Source of the DNA: [Clostridium] clostridioforme AGR2157
GTDB taxonomy: Bacteria; Bacillota; Clostridia; Lachnospirales; Lachnospiraceae
NCBI RefSeq assembly: GCF_000424325.1
Contig: NZ_AUJR01000014.1
Location: 34,226-98,225, forward strand
Length of the DNA: 64,000 nt
Direction: 5' to 3'
The notes under the pieces are model-generated. The model was not told the origin of the DNA. It did no database searches and saw only the letters and a list, made by a program, of their open reading frames with translations. Each line of letters begins with the position of its first letter. The first letter of the stretch is position 1. This document shows positions 37,132-45,982 of the stretch, one piece after another. Both the position numbers and the translations under genes were made by a program.

Positions 37132-37356
37132 GTGGTACAGTACAGGATTGACTTGAAGAATCTGTTTGTGGAAATCAGGCGGAAGGGCAGCACCAGCCAG
37201 GTATCCAGGGAGCTGGATGTATCCATGGGAAACATCAGCGACTGGAAAAACGGAAGGAGCGTGCCAAACGCGGTTTCACTGGTAAAGCTGGCGGACTATT
37301 TCGGCTGTTCCGTGGACTATCTGCTGGGCCGGACGGAGAATCGGGACATGATATAA
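37132..37356 (+). CDS. XRE-family helix-turn-helix protein
   Basis: A small regulator of about 74 residues. The HTH reads TSQVSRELDVSMGNISDWKNGRSVPNAVSLVKLADYFGCSVDYLLGRTE, a complete Cro/CI-type domain. GTG 37132 is taken as start because TTGGGGGA lies seven bases upstream; the frame opens at TTG 37117. It lacks any sensor domain. Three 21-bp repeats (37436-37498) and a macro-domain gene follow immediately, so it may control them; this is inferred. Confidence 0.82.
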   Translation: MVQYRIDLKNLFVEIRRKGSTSQVSRELDVSMGNISDWKNGRSVPNAVSLVKLADYFGCSVDYLLGRTENRDMI

Positions 37357-37435
37357 ACAGGCGGACAGCATCATGAAAGATACCGTGCGTTTTGTGCAGG
37401 AAAATCACAGAAGCGAAAAATCGTGGATGTGGAGT

Positions 37436-37498
37436 AAGAAATACAGTAGATAACATAAGAAATACAGTAGATAACATAAGAAATACAGTAGATAACAT
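37436..37498. repeat. Three perfect 21-bp tandem repeats
   Basis: The unit AAGAAATACAGTAGATAACAT occurs at 37436-37456, 37457-37477 and 37478-37498 without a mismatch. It lies between the XRE gene and the ribosome site of the macro-domain gene at 37517, so it falls in the leader or promoter. It could be an operator array; it is not CRISPR (no spacers). Confidence 0.9.
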
Positions 37499-37516
37499 AG
37501 GATAGAGGAGGAACTT

Positions 37517-38011
37517 ATGATTCAGTATTACAATGGCAGCATATTTGATTCAAAGGCAGATATTCTGTGCCACCAGGTGAACTGCCAGGGCGCATTCGGC
37601 TATGGAATCGCAGGACAGGTTAAGAAGCTGTTTCCCGAGGTGGAGAAGACCTATAAACGGATTACGAAGCAGTGGATTGAAAAGGAAAACGGGGATACCT
37701 CCAAGCTGCTGGGACGGGTGTCTGCCCAGCCTGTGGAAAAGGACGGACGCTGGTTTCTGATTGGCAATCTGTACGGACAGGATGATTACGGCAGGAAAAA
37801 GATGGTCTATACCGACTATGATGCATTGGAAAGAGCCATGGGAGAAATCCGGAGCTTTTTGGAAGCCAGGGACAAAAACGAAACAGTGGCATTTCCCTAT
37901 AAGATAGGATGCGGCAGCGCGGGCGGCGACTGGAATGTTGTGGAGGATATTATTAAACGTACGTTTGAGGGATATTCTGGTGAGGTACAAATCTGGAAAT
38001 ACGAAGAATGA
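37517..38011 (+). CDS. Macro-domain protein, ALC1/Poa1-like class
   Basis: A 164-residue single macro domain, which binds ADP-ribose and often removes it from proteins or metabolites. The class is shown by ADILCHQVNCQGAFGYGIAGQVKKLFP near residue 14, unlike the VNAANSSLLGGGG form of the second macro gene at 38623. The PYKIGCGSAGGDWNVVEDII segment forms the distal-ribose loop. A GAGGAGG site precedes the ATG. Substrate (protein, nucleic acid or ADP-ribose 1''-phosphate) cannot be read. It lies beside an XRE gene and an array of 21-bp repeats. Confidence 0.9.
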   Translation: MIQYYNGSIFDSKADILCHQVNCQGAFGYGIAGQVKKLFPEVEKTYKRITKQWIEKENGDTSKLLGRVSAQPVEKDGRWFLIGNLYGQDDYGRKKMVYTDYDALERAMGEIRSFLEARDKNETVAFPYKIGCGSAGGDWNVVEDIIKRTFEGYSGEVQIWKYEE

Positions 38012-38385
38012 TGAAAAGCGGTACGAATGAAGATTTTTCAGATAGGGTTCTTCAGATAAAGATTCTTGGGGGGAGCCCGGTGCTTCCACAACATGGGGCT
38101 GTGGAAGCTGCCGGGCTAGCGTCATTTCTGACCTGATGTGAATATACCATAGTTCAGGATGAATTGCAACGAAAGTCAGTGAAATGTAATGAAGCGTAAT
38201 GTTTCTTACAAAAAGCTGACTTTTTTTAATGGAATGATTAATTTTACCATAGGGAAAGCGAAAGATTCTCATGATTTCAAAGGATTTATATGGCTGCCAA
38301 CAGGAATATTCTGGAAAATGCCTACATATATTATTAGGCCGGCATTTTTAATGGAAGGTTGAAAAAGGCAGAAAGAAGGTAAAGC
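38012..38385. other. 374-base gap with two hairpins, no gene seen
   Basis: It contains an interrupted hairpin at 38074-38117 (AGCCCGG..CTTCCACA / TGTGGAAG..CCGGGCT) without a T-run, and a terminator-like AAAATGCC/GGCATTTTT at 38315-38349. I found no supported coding frame. Confidence 0.6.
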
Positions 38386-38592
38386 ATGACACATTTAGAG
38401 CTGGTGGCGGAAATCGGAAGCGGACCCATGGAAATCGTAAAGCTGTATCTCAAAGGCCTGCTTTCCTTTGCAGAGCTGGAGAACATCCTTGGCAGGGATA
38501 AGGCCAGCCTGGTCCATACCTTTGCGGCTGACAGCGGGGCGGGGAAAATCGGTGAATTACTGCTGTCAGGACTGAGGGGTTATATGGTATAA
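38386..38592 (+). CDS. Hypothetical 68-residue protein
   Basis: I do not recognise a family. It is a small, mostly helical, soluble protein (MTHLELVAEIGSGPMEIVKLYLKG..) with no cysteine. An AGAAAGAAGG site precedes the ATG. It lies 30 bases before the second macro-domain gene and in the same direction, so the two are probably one transcript. A terminator-like hairpin at 38315-38349 separates it from the first macro gene. Confidence 0.65.
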   Translation: MTHLELVAEIGSGPMEIVKLYLKGLLSFAELENILGRDKASLVHTFAADSGAGKIGELLLSGLRGYMV

Positions 38593-38622
38593 TTAAAGGA
38601 AAGAAATCAGAGGAGGCCAGCT

Positions 38623-39153
38623 ATGAAGAATGAAAACAACACAGTCATAGGTACTGTATTAGGTGATATAACGAAGATAACCGGAATGGATGCAATTGTC
38701 AATGCGGCCAACTCATCCCTCCTTGGAGGAGGAGGGGTGGACGGGGCAATCCACAGGGCCGCGGGAAAGGAACTGCTGCATGAATGCAGGATGTTAGGCG
38801 GATGTAAGACAGGACAGGCCAAGATTACAAAGGCTTACAACCTGGAATGCCGGTACATCATCCACACCGTGGGTCCTGTGTGGAACGGCGGGACATGCGG
38901 TGAGCAGGAGAAGCTTTCCTCCTGCTACAGGAATTCCCTTTTGCTGGCCCTGGAAAATGGGGTGAAGCGGATTGCGTTTCCCTCTGTCTCCACCGGCATA
39001 TACCATTTCCCGGTGGAGCTGGCAGCAGAAACCGCCATAGGAACTGCCAGGAAATTTGTGGCAGAGCATCCGGGTGAACTGGAACAGATTCTGTGGGTTC
39101 TCTTTGACGCCAGGACAAAACTGGTGTATGATACTGTTTTGAGGAAACTGTGA
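38623..39153 (+). CDS. Macro-domain O-acetyl-ADP-ribose deacetylase (YmdB/MacroD-like)
   Basis: A 176-residue MacroD-type protein. The ADP-ribose loops are intact: GDITKITGMDAIVNAANSSLLGGGGVDGAIH near residue 14 and the SVSTGIYHFPVELAA loop near 125. This class hydrolyses O-acetyl-ADP-ribose and mono-ADP-ribosylated proteins. An AGAGGAGG site precedes the ATG. It is the second macro gene within about 1.1 kb, of a different class from the first. No sirtuin or ADP-ribosyltransferase gene lies nearby. Confidence 0.93.
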   Translation: MKNENNTVIGTVLGDITKITGMDAIVNAANSSLLGGGGVDGAIHRAAGKELLHECRMLGGCKTGQAKITKAYNLECRYIIHTVGPVWNGGTCGEQEKLSSCYRNSLLLALENGVKRIAFPSVSTGIYHFPVELAAETAIGTARKFVAEHPGELEQILWVLFDARTKLVYDTVLRKL

Positions 39154-39191
39154 CTTCCCGTTACAGTCGTGTCTCCGGAAGGAGGAGCCAT

Positions 39192-39281
39192 ATGGGACAG
39201 ACGGAACGATTGATAGTGCTGGTATTCATTGTAGCCGCCCTGCTGTTTGCCGGAATCTGGGACAGGCATCACCGCAGGTAA
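39192..39281 (+). CDS. 29-residue single-helix membrane peptide
   Basis: ATG 39192 is four bases after GGAGGAG. The reading frame gives a short polar start, a hydrophobic stretch (LIVLVFIVAALLFAGIW) and a basic end (DRHHRR) before TAA. This is the profile of a small membrane protein. It lies between the MacroD gene and the exonuclease gene. No family is recognised. Confidence 0.5.
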   Translation: MGQTERLIVLVFIVAALLFAGIWDRHHRR

Positions 39282-39332
39282 GGATAATGCCCCGCACAAT
39301 GACAGAATACGTAAGAAAGAGATGGAATCAGG

Positions 39333-40412
39333 ATGTCAGAAAGAAAATTCGTGATTGTTGACGGCTCATCCCTGCTGTCAACCTGTTACTATGCAGTGTT
39401 ACCCAGGGAAATCATGTTCGCCAAGACCGACGAGGAGAAGGAAAAGCATTACGGAAAAATACTCCACGCATCAGACGGGACCTATACCAACGGCATCATG
39501 GGGGTACTGAAGGCCGTTGCTTCCCTGCTGAAAAAGCAGCAGCCGGCCTACGTGGCATTTGTGTTTGACAAGACAAGGGATACCTTCCGCAGGGAACTGT
39601 ATCCTGAGTATAAGGGTACCAGAAGCAGAACACCGGAGCCCCTTAAGCAGCAGTTCGTGCTGATGGAGCGGATTCTGGAGGAAGCAGGCTTTAAGGTGCT
39701 CTACAGCGACCGGTATGAGGCGGATGACTATGCTGGAAGCCTTGTCCATAAATTCAGGGAGCAGGTACCCATGGTGGTGATGACCAAGGACCATGATTAT
39801 CTGCAGCTTGTGAGCGATGAGTACAATGTAAGGGCCTGGATGGTCCAGGCCAGACAGGAGAAGACGGAGGAGCTCTACGACAAGTATTACGGGCTTTACG
39901 GCCTGGATAAGGCATCGGTGAACCTGCCGGAAAAGACCTTTGAGTTTACGGCTGAGACCGTGTATTCCGAGGAGGGAGTGTGGCCGGAGCAGATTACGGA
40001 CCTGAAGGGAATCCGGGGCGACACCTCGGACAATATCCCGGGAGTCAGGGGCGTTGCCAGCGCGGCCCCTCTTTTGCTGGGTGAATACGGCACCGTGGAG
40101 AATATTTATGAGGTGATACATGAGGCGGAGCAGGATAAGAAGCAGCTTAAAAAGCTGCAGGACTTCTGGAAGAACAGCCTGGGAATCAGCCGTTCCCCCT
40201 ACAAATCCCTGACCAAAACAGGGGAGGAAGGGGAACTGTGCGGGGAAGCAGCCGCCAGGCTGTCTAAGGAATTGGCCACCATTAAGACAGACATACCTCT
40301 GGACCTTGAACTGGAGGATTTTTCCGTGTCCTTCTGCAAGGAGGATGTGCTTAGGGAGTGGTGCGGGAAGCTGGATATTAAGATTGCTTCTGTGTTTGGG
40401 AAAGGTGAATAG
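39333..40412 (+). CDS. 5'-3' exonuclease, FEN/PolA-N type
   Basis: A 359-residue stand-alone flap/5'-nuclease similar to the N-terminal domain of DNA polymerase I. The acidic metal sites are seen in IVDGSSLL, FVFDKTRDTFRRELYPEYKGTR, YEADDYAGSL and VVMTKDHDYLQL, and the helix-3-turn-helix in ITDLKGIRGDTSDNIPGVRGV. An extra segment (about residues 160-205) separates the metal sites from the helix-hairpin, longer than in most homologues. It would remove RNA primers or flaps. The ribosome site is weak. A strong terminator follows. Confidence 0.92.
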   Translation: MSERKFVIVDGSSLLSTCYYAVLPREIMFAKTDEEKEKHYGKILHASDGTYTNGIMGVLKAVASLLKKQQPAYVAFVFDKTRDTFRRELYPEYKGTRSRTPEPLKQQFVLMERILEEAGFKVLYSDRYEADDYAGSLVHKFREQVPMVVMTKDHDYLQLVSDEYNVRAWMVQARQEKTEELYDKYYGLYGLDKASVNLPEKTFEFTAETVYSEEGVWPEQITDLKGIRGDTSDNIPGVRGVASAAPLLLGEYGTVENIYEVIHEAEQDKKQLKKLQDFWKNSLGISRSPYKSLTKTGEEGELCGEAAARLSKELATIKTDIPLDLELEDFSVSFCKEDVLREWCGKLDIKIASVFGKGE

Positions 40413-40423
40413 GGAAAGCGCAG

Positions 40424-40464
40424 CAGCGGGACCGGATGATATGCATTCCGGTCCCGCTGTTTTT
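40424..40464 (+). terminator. Strong terminator after the exonuclease gene
   Basis: Perfect 12-bp stem CAGCGGGACCGG/CCGGTCCCGCTG, then TTTTT. Confidence 0.9.
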
Positions 40465-40486
40465 ATGTGGCGATATGGCAGACGGA

Positions 40487-41236
40487 TTATTTGGGGCTTT
40501 CGTTAATTTCAAACTTATTCATATCCCCACGGTAATGGGCATAGGCATAGTCAATTATGGTTCCGTCGCTGGTGGTGGAAATGTTACTGAAACAAAGCAT
40601 GGGACTGCCGGGCTTTACCTCCAGCAGCTTAACATCCTCAGGGGTGGCTGTCTCGGCGGAAACAATGGTGCGGGTGTTATCAATGCAGGTTTCCGGACGT
40701 GACATAAAGAGATTATACAGTGAAACGTCCTTAAAGTCATGGCTCAGCACAAAGTGACAGAGGTTGTAGGGAAGGTAGTTCTGGATTGTCACCACAGGCG
40801 TTGCATCCGCAAAACGCCGTCTGAACAGGGAGATGACCTTGTCATTGGCTCCAAGACACAGAAGTTCCCTGATCCGATCGTCCGGCGTCATGACGGACAT
40901 GTCTAACAGCTCTGTATGGGGTGTCTTGCCCAGCTCCTGGATTTGCTGGTGGAATGGTTCAAAGGACTTGATGAAGCTGGTCTTTTTATTAGGCTCCGTG
41001 ACAAAGGTGCCTTTGCTGGTTTTCCTGACCAGGTAACCTTCATTTACCAGCTCTGAGATGGCCTGGCGCACCGTAAAACGACTGATGTTGTAGTGGCTCA
41101 TGATTTCCATTTCAGTGGGGATGGTATCCCCTGTCTTTAAAGTTCCGTTCTCAATGTCTGTTTTGATGATATTTTTCAACTGGTAATAAAGGGGGATGGG
41201 CACATCTTTATTTATTTCTTTGGTAAACATGGTCAT
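40487..41236 (-). CDS. GntR-family regulator with UTRA (HutC-type) domain
   Basis: A 249-residue repressor. The winged helix lies at residues 14-80 (LYYQLKNIIKTDIENG, PTEMEIMSHYNISRFTVRQAISELVNEGYL) and the UTRA ligand-binding domain follows. It is divergent from the sugar operon beginning at 41442 and almost certainly controls it. The shared motif ATATGTATGTAC at 41264-41275 and 41397-41408 is the likely operator. UTRA domains typically bind the sugar phosphate made in the pathway. The final coding part ends at 40487, just after the terminator of the exonuclease gene. Confidence 0.93.
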   Translation of the reverse strand: MTMFTKEINKDVPIPLYYQLKNIIKTDIENGTLKTGDTIPTEMEIMSHYNISRFTVRQAISELVNEGYLVRKTSKGTFVTEPNKKTSFIKSFEPFHQQIQELGKTPHTELLDMSVMTPDDRIRELLCLGANDKVISLFRRRFADATPVVTIQNYLPYNLCHFVLSHDFKDVSLYNLFMSRPETCIDNTRTIVSAETATPEDVKLLEVKPGSPMLCFSNISTTSDGTIIDYAYAHYRGDMNKFEINESPK

Positions 41237-41259
41237 AATTTAAAATCCTTTCAGTTTAG

Positions 41260-41416
41260 ATACATATGTATGTACAAACGAAACATCAATTATATTGTAA
41301 AGCATGTTGTGGAAAATGCAAGGGAAAATTTGAAAAAATAACATTTTATTATAATTTTACCATAAGTACTTGACAAATATAAGACATTGTGCAATTATAT
41401 GTATGTACGGACATAT
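41260..41416. promoter_or_regulatory. Divergent promoter region with paired GntR-type operators
   Basis: A perfect 12-bp palindrome ATACATATGTAT (41260-41271) sits near the GntR gene. The 12-mer ATATGTATGTAC recurs at 41264-41275 and 41397-41408. The second copy forms ATATGT-8-ACATAT (41397-41416), just downstream of TTGACA at 41370-41375, that is over the start of transcription of the sugar operon. This suits repression by the divergent regulator. Confidence 0.7.
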
Positions 41417-41441
41417 GGATGAAGGAGGGGTGGTTTAAAAG

Positions 41442-42389
41442 GTGGTGCTTAGTTTTGGAATGATGGTGTGCGATACCCTTTTAAGGCCAGTGGACCGGGA
41501 TGTATTAAGCAGGGACTGCACCATGATAGAGAAACCAGTACAGGCCTGCGGCGGGGACGCGCTTAACACAGCCATCGGACTGTCACGCCTGGGCATTCCT
41601 GCCGTAATGGCGGGACGGGTGGGAGATGACCTGAATGGAAGGTTTATTCTGGACCAATGCAGGAAACTGGGAATTGATGTTTCCCATGTGGTAACGGATC
41701 CGGTTTATGCTACGGCATCCAGTTTTGCGCTGATTGAGGAAAATGGGGAGAGGCATTTCCTGTCAGATGTATCGATTTTTGACCAGGTGGATGACAGGGA
41801 CCTGCCGGAGAAAGCCATTGAGAGAGCGGATATGGTCTACATTGGTTCTGCATGCAGCTTTAACCGGATGAACCAGGGAGGCCTTGCCAGGCTCCTGAGA
41901 CGGGCCAAGGCACATGGCAGGATGACGGTCATGGATGCGGCCTTTAACCAGAGGGCAGTCTGCAATTGCTGGATGAATATGTTTAAGGAGGTCCTGCCCT
42001 ATACAGATGTTTTTTTCCCAAGCTACGAGGAGGCATCGGCCATAACCGGATGCCGGGAGATCCCGGAAATCAGCAGCGCCCTTAAGCCTATGGGTCTTAC
42101 ATATTTTGGAATCAAGCTTGGTTCAAAGGGATGCTATGTCACGGATTTTTCCGAGGAGAGGTATATAGAATGTCCGAAAGGAATTCGGGCCGTGGATACC
42201 ACGGGGGCAGGCGATTCCTTTATGGCCGGGCTGATGGCCGGTCTGGTGAGCGGACTGTCATTTTTTGAAAGTGCGGGATTCGGATGTTCAGTTGCTTCCC
42301 ACAGTGTCCAGCATATGGGGGCGGCCGGCGGCATACTGCCCTATGAAGACGAGTTGTATTTATACAATCACCATAAAAATCAAAAATAA
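41442..42389 (+). CDS. PfkB-family carbohydrate kinase
   Basis: A 315-residue ribokinase-fold sugar kinase. The first signature is around ACGGDALNTAIGLSRLGIPAVMAGRVGDD, and the second, with the catalytic aspartate, is AVDTTGAGDSFMAGLMAG. It starts at GTG 41442 (a second GTG follows), after GAAGGAGGGG. With the aldolase next door it probably phosphorylates an imported ketose or its phosphate to a form the aldolase can split; the sugar is unknown. First gene of the operon under the GntR regulator. Confidence 0.92.
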   Translation: MVLSFGMMVCDTLLRPVDRDVLSRDCTMIEKPVQACGGDALNTAIGLSRLGIPAVMAGRVGDDLNGRFILDQCRKLGIDVSHVVTDPVYATASSFALIEENGERHFLSDVSIFDQVDDRDLPEKAIERADMVYIGSACSFNRMNQGGLARLLRRAKAHGRMTVMDAAFNQRAVCNCWMNMFKEVLPYTDVFFPSYEEASAITGCREIPEISSALKPMGLTYFGIKLGSKGCYVTDFSEERYIECPKGIRAVDTTGAGDSFMAGLMAGLVSGLSFFESAGFGCSVASHSVQHMGAAGGILPYEDELYLYNHHKNQK

Positions 42390-42404
42390 AAGGAGAAAAG
42401 GCTT

Positions 42405-43262
42405 ATGAAATTATCACCGATGAAAGACATTTTGGAGATGGCTGAGGAGAGGAACATTGCCTATGGTGCATATGTGACTGTATCCTATGAAACTGCTTTG
42501 GCAGCAATCCAGGCAGGTACGGAGTTGGATATTCCGGTAATCTTTATCACGGGTACGGACTGCTGCGATTTGATGGGCGGTTTTGAGGGGACTGTTGATA
42601 CCGTTAAAAGAGCCATGAAGGCAGCTGGCTGTAACGTACCTGTTGCCCTTCATCTGGACCACTGCCGTACATATGAGGAATGCGTACAGGCCATACAGGC
42701 CGGATACTCCTCTGTCATGATTGACGGCTCATCCCTGCCGTTTGAGGAAAACGTGGCCCTGACCAAAAAGGTAGTTGATTATGCCCACTGTTACGGAATT
42801 ACGGTGGAAGGAGAGCTGGGCAAGCTGGTGGGAGAGGAAGGAAACTTTAAGGTGGAAGGTGACCCTGAATCTGCCCAGACAGACCCGGAGCAGGCAAGGG
42901 AATTTGTGGAGCGCACAGGCATTGACTGCATCGCTGTCAGCATCGGGACGCAGCACGGCGTATATGTGGCGGCTCCCCATCTGAACATTGAAAGGCTTAA
43001 AAAGATACACGATGTGGTGGACGTTCCTATTGTACTTCACGGCGGTTCGGGAACACCCAAGGAGCAGGTGCAGGAGGCAATCCGCAACGGCATCAGGAAA
43101 ATCAATATTGCCACAGATGTATTGATTGCGGTTGCCAATTCCTTTGAGGATATGAAGCAGAAGCCGGACTTCAAGTATAACACGGGCATGTTTGTCAATT
43201 CACAGGCCTGCGCCAGAGAGTTCATTAAGGGGAAAATGAGAGAATTTGCACTGATGGATTAA
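42405..43262 (+). CDS. Class II (zinc) ketose-bisphosphate aldolase
   Basis: A 285-residue aldolase of the FbaA/GatY/KbaY family that splits a ketose 1,6-bisphosphate to dihydroxyacetone phosphate and an aldehyde phosphate. Zinc ligands are in ALHLDHCRTYEEC and VPIVLHGGSGTP, and the glycine-rich phosphate loop is GGSGTPKEQV. The IAVSIGTQHGVY segment replaces the usual AxGTxHGxY block. An AAAGGAGAAAAGG site precedes the ATG. With the PfkB kinase it forms a complete lower pathway for a six-carbon keto sugar; whether the substrate is fructose, tagatose or another isomer is not clear. Confidence 0.93.
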   Translation: MKLSPMKDILEMAEERNIAYGAYVTVSYETALAAIQAGTELDIPVIFITGTDCCDLMGGFEGTVDTVKRAMKAAGCNVPVALHLDHCRTYEECVQAIQAGYSSVMIDGSSLPFEENVALTKKVVDYAHCYGITVEGELGKLVGEEGNFKVEGDPESAQTDPEQAREFVERTGIDCIAVSIGTQHGVYVAAPHLNIERLKKIHDVVDVPIVLHGGSGTPKEQVQEAIRNGIRKINIATDVLIAVANSFEDMKQKPDFKYNTGMFVNSQACAREFIKGKMREFALMD

Positions 43263-43287
43263 TATATCAAAAAGGAGAAGAAGACTT

Positions 43288-44436
43288 ATGAAGAAAAGCA
43301 TGAACAGAATCGTATGTGGGTTGACAGCAGCAGTGATGATGGGAACATTAACGGCTTGCTCCGGGGGTCAGGGGGAGACTAAGGTGGCTGCGCCTTCAGG
43401 CAGTGAAGCAGCCGGGAATACAGAGAGCACAGCCCAGCAGGGAGAGGCCCAGGCAGAGATGAAGGCCACGGTTATCTGGAGGGCCTTTGACGACCAGTTC
43501 CAGAGCGGATTCCGCATTATCATGCAGAATGAGGCTGAGAAGCTGGGCGGTATCACCCTGGATATGCAGGACGCTGCAAATGACGTATCCACGGCCAATT
43601 CCAAATTAGAGGTGGCCCTGAGCAAAAAGACGGATGTGGTTGCCATATGCGCGCCTGACAGGGAGAGCATTGAGAATATGATGAAGAAATGCGATGCCGA
43701 CGGTGTGCCGGCTGTATTCTTCAACATGGAGCCCATGGAAGATACCATGAAACGGTACGACAACATCTGGTATGTGGGAGCCCAGGCCAAGCAGTCAGGG
43801 GAAATGTGCGCCCAGGCGCTGATTAACTACTGGAATGACAAAAAAGACATTGCGGATAAAAACGGGGACGGCAAACTTCAGCTGGTCATCCTGCAGGGTG
43901 AAATCGGACAGCAGGATGTGACGCTGCGCACGGATGCGTATAAAGAGACCCTGGAAAAGAACGGAATCGATTATGAGATTCTTGCCTGTGATACCGCCAA
44001 CTGGGACCAGGCTCAGGCGCTGGACAAGATGAATGCATGGATTACCGCTTACGGAATCGACGGGATTGAAGGCGTCCTCTGCAACAATGATTCCATGGCC
44101 ATGGGCGCTGTACAGGCATGTATCAACAATGGCTACAATTCAGGGGATGCTGAAAAGTTTGTACCAATCGTGGGTATCGATGCCAATATTGACGCCCTGG
44201 AGGCAATGAAGGCAGGTTCCCTTCTGGGCACTGTGCTGAATGACAGAAAGAGCCAGTCTGACGCCATCATCAATGTGATTAAGGCAGTACATGCAGGAAC
44301 GGAAATCACAGAGGACGTGGCAGGCGTGGACTGCACGGTTGATGGAAAGTATGTATGGGTACCGTATGTGATTGTGGATGAAAGCAATTTAAGCGCAACC
44401 CTGGAGGATATGCTGGCAGTGGCCCAATCCGAATAA
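43288..44436 (+). CDS. MglB-like sugar ABC transporter substrate-binding lipoprotein
   Basis: A 382-residue lipoprotein. The leader ends in the lipobox LTAC (Cys24 region), followed by a Gly/Ser/Glu linker. The periplasmic-binding-protein fold matches MglB, the galactose/glucose binder: an EF-hand-like calcium loop DKNGDGKLQ, the LQGEIGQQDVTLRTDAYK segment, and the hinge GIDANIDALEAMKAG. An AAAGGAGAAGAAG site precedes the ATG. It supplies the sugar to the ATPase/permease pair that follows; the actual sugar may differ from galactose, given the kinase and aldolase. Confidence 0.93.
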   Translation: MKKSMNRIVCGLTAAVMMGTLTACSGGQGETKVAAPSGSEAAGNTESTAQQGEAQAEMKATVIWRAFDDQFQSGFRIIMQNEAEKLGGITLDMQDAANDVSTANSKLEVALSKKTDVVAICAPDRESIENMMKKCDADGVPAVFFNMEPMEDTMKRYDNIWYVGAQAKQSGEMCAQALINYWNDKKDIADKNGDGKLQLVILQGEIGQQDVTLRTDAYKETLEKNGIDYEILACDTANWDQAQALDKMNAWITAYGIDGIEGVLCNNDSMAMGAVQACINNGYNSGDAEKFVPIVGIDANIDALEAMKAGSLLGTVLNDRKSQSDAIINVIKAVHAGTEITEDVAGVDCTVDGKYVWVPYVIVDESNLSATLEDMLAVAQSE

Positions 44437-44454
44437 GGAATCTGGAGGAAGCAG

Positions 44455-45982
44455 ATGGAAGAGTACAGACTGAAGATATCAAATATGTCTAAATCCTTCC
44501 CCGGAGTAAAAGCTCTTGACAATATTAAGCTTGCGGTGAAGCCTGGAAGTGTACATGCGTTGATTGGCGAGAACGGGGCCGGCAAATCCACTTTGATGAA
44601 GTGTCTGTTCGGCCTGTATCATCCGGACAGCGGGACCATTGAAATCGAGACAGGTCATGGATATCAAAGACCCTAACGATGCGCTGAAAAGCGGCATTTC
44701 CATGATTCACCAGGAGCTGAACCCGGTTCCTTGCCGGAATGTGGTGGACAATATATGGGCGGGCAGGTTCCAGACAAAAGGCATTGTGGTGGATGAAAAC
44801 CAGATGATGGAAAAGACCAGGAACCTGCTTCGGGATTTGGATTTTGATATAGACGTGACAACCTTTGCAAAGAATCTCTCCGTTTCACAGATGCAGGCAA
44901 TTGAGATAGCAAAGGCTGTTTCATATAATGCAAAAATCATCATTATGGACGAGCCCACTTCCTCGCTGACCGTGGCGGAGACACAGCACCTTTTCAAAAT
45001 CATTGGCAAGCTTAGGAAGGAAGGGCGCTCCATTATCTATATATCCCACAAGCTGGAGGAGATATTTGAGATAGCGGACGAGATAACGGTGATGAGGGAC
45101 GGCCAGTACATTGGCACATGGGATATAAAGGACATTACCATAGACCAGTTAATCGGGCAGATGGTGGGAAGAAAGATGGATGAGCGTTTTCCTGTGTGCG
45201 GGGACGTGAGAACAGATGAGGTGATGCTGCGGGTAGAGAACTTTACCAGCGCAGACCCGCGTTCCTTTAAAAACGTATCCTTCGACCTGCATAAGGGAGA
45301 GATACTGGGCATAGGCGGACTGGTGGGGGCACAGAGGACAGAGCTGATAGAAGCCATATTCGGCCTGCGCAGAATCGCAAGCGGGGAACTGACTGTCAAT
45401 GGAAAAACAGTGGTCAACCATTCGCCTCAGGATGCCATACGAAACGGATTCGCCCTTCTGACGGAAGAGCGCAGGGCAACGGGAATCATTCCCATGCTGT
45501 CAGTCTGGGATAACACCCTGGCGGTTGCCTATAAGAAACTGACAGGCAATGTCCTTGGATACATCCATACGAAAAAACTGTCCCCCAGTGTTGACAAGGT
45601 GTGCACGGATCTGGATGTCCGCATGGCTGGGACAAAAACGCTTATCAAGAACCTGTCGGGAGGGAATCAGCAGAAGGTGCTGATTGGCAGATGGCTGCTG
45701 GCAAACTGCGATGTCATTATGCTGGACGAACCTACCAGGGGCGTGGATGTGGGCGCTAAATATGAGATTTACAGGATCATGCAGGATTTGGTAAAAAAGG
45801 GAAAGGCGATCATTATGGTTTCCTCTGAGATGCCGGAGTTGTTGGGAATGTCGGACCGTATCATGATTATGTGCGCCGGAAAGCAGACAGGTATCCTTGG
45901 CAAGAAGGAGGCTACCCAGATTGAGGTGATGAGGTATGCCACCCAGTTTGATGATAAAACGAAAGAAGGAGTGTCAGTATGA
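44455..45982 (+). pseudogene. MglA-like sugar ABC ATPase, frameshifted
   Basis: A two-domain sugar-import ATPase split in two frames. Part 1 (from ATG 44455) carries Walker [10 protein letters not shown] and runs into the wrong frame around 44650, stopping at 44676. Part 2 (44651-45982) carries on with [22 protein letters not shown], Walker B IIMDEPTSSLT, the second degenerate P-loop and signature NLSGGNQQK with LDEPTRGVDVG. The joint sits where relatives read EG(K/Q).V, so two bases seem lost (or one gained) in GAGACAG. All other motifs are intact, so this is a fresh lesion or a sequencing error. It overlaps the permease gene by four bases. Confidence 0.9.

Noticed and set aside
37436..37498. 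Short CRISPR-like array
   Set aside because: The three 21-bp units are directly adjacent with no spacers and no cas genes nearby.
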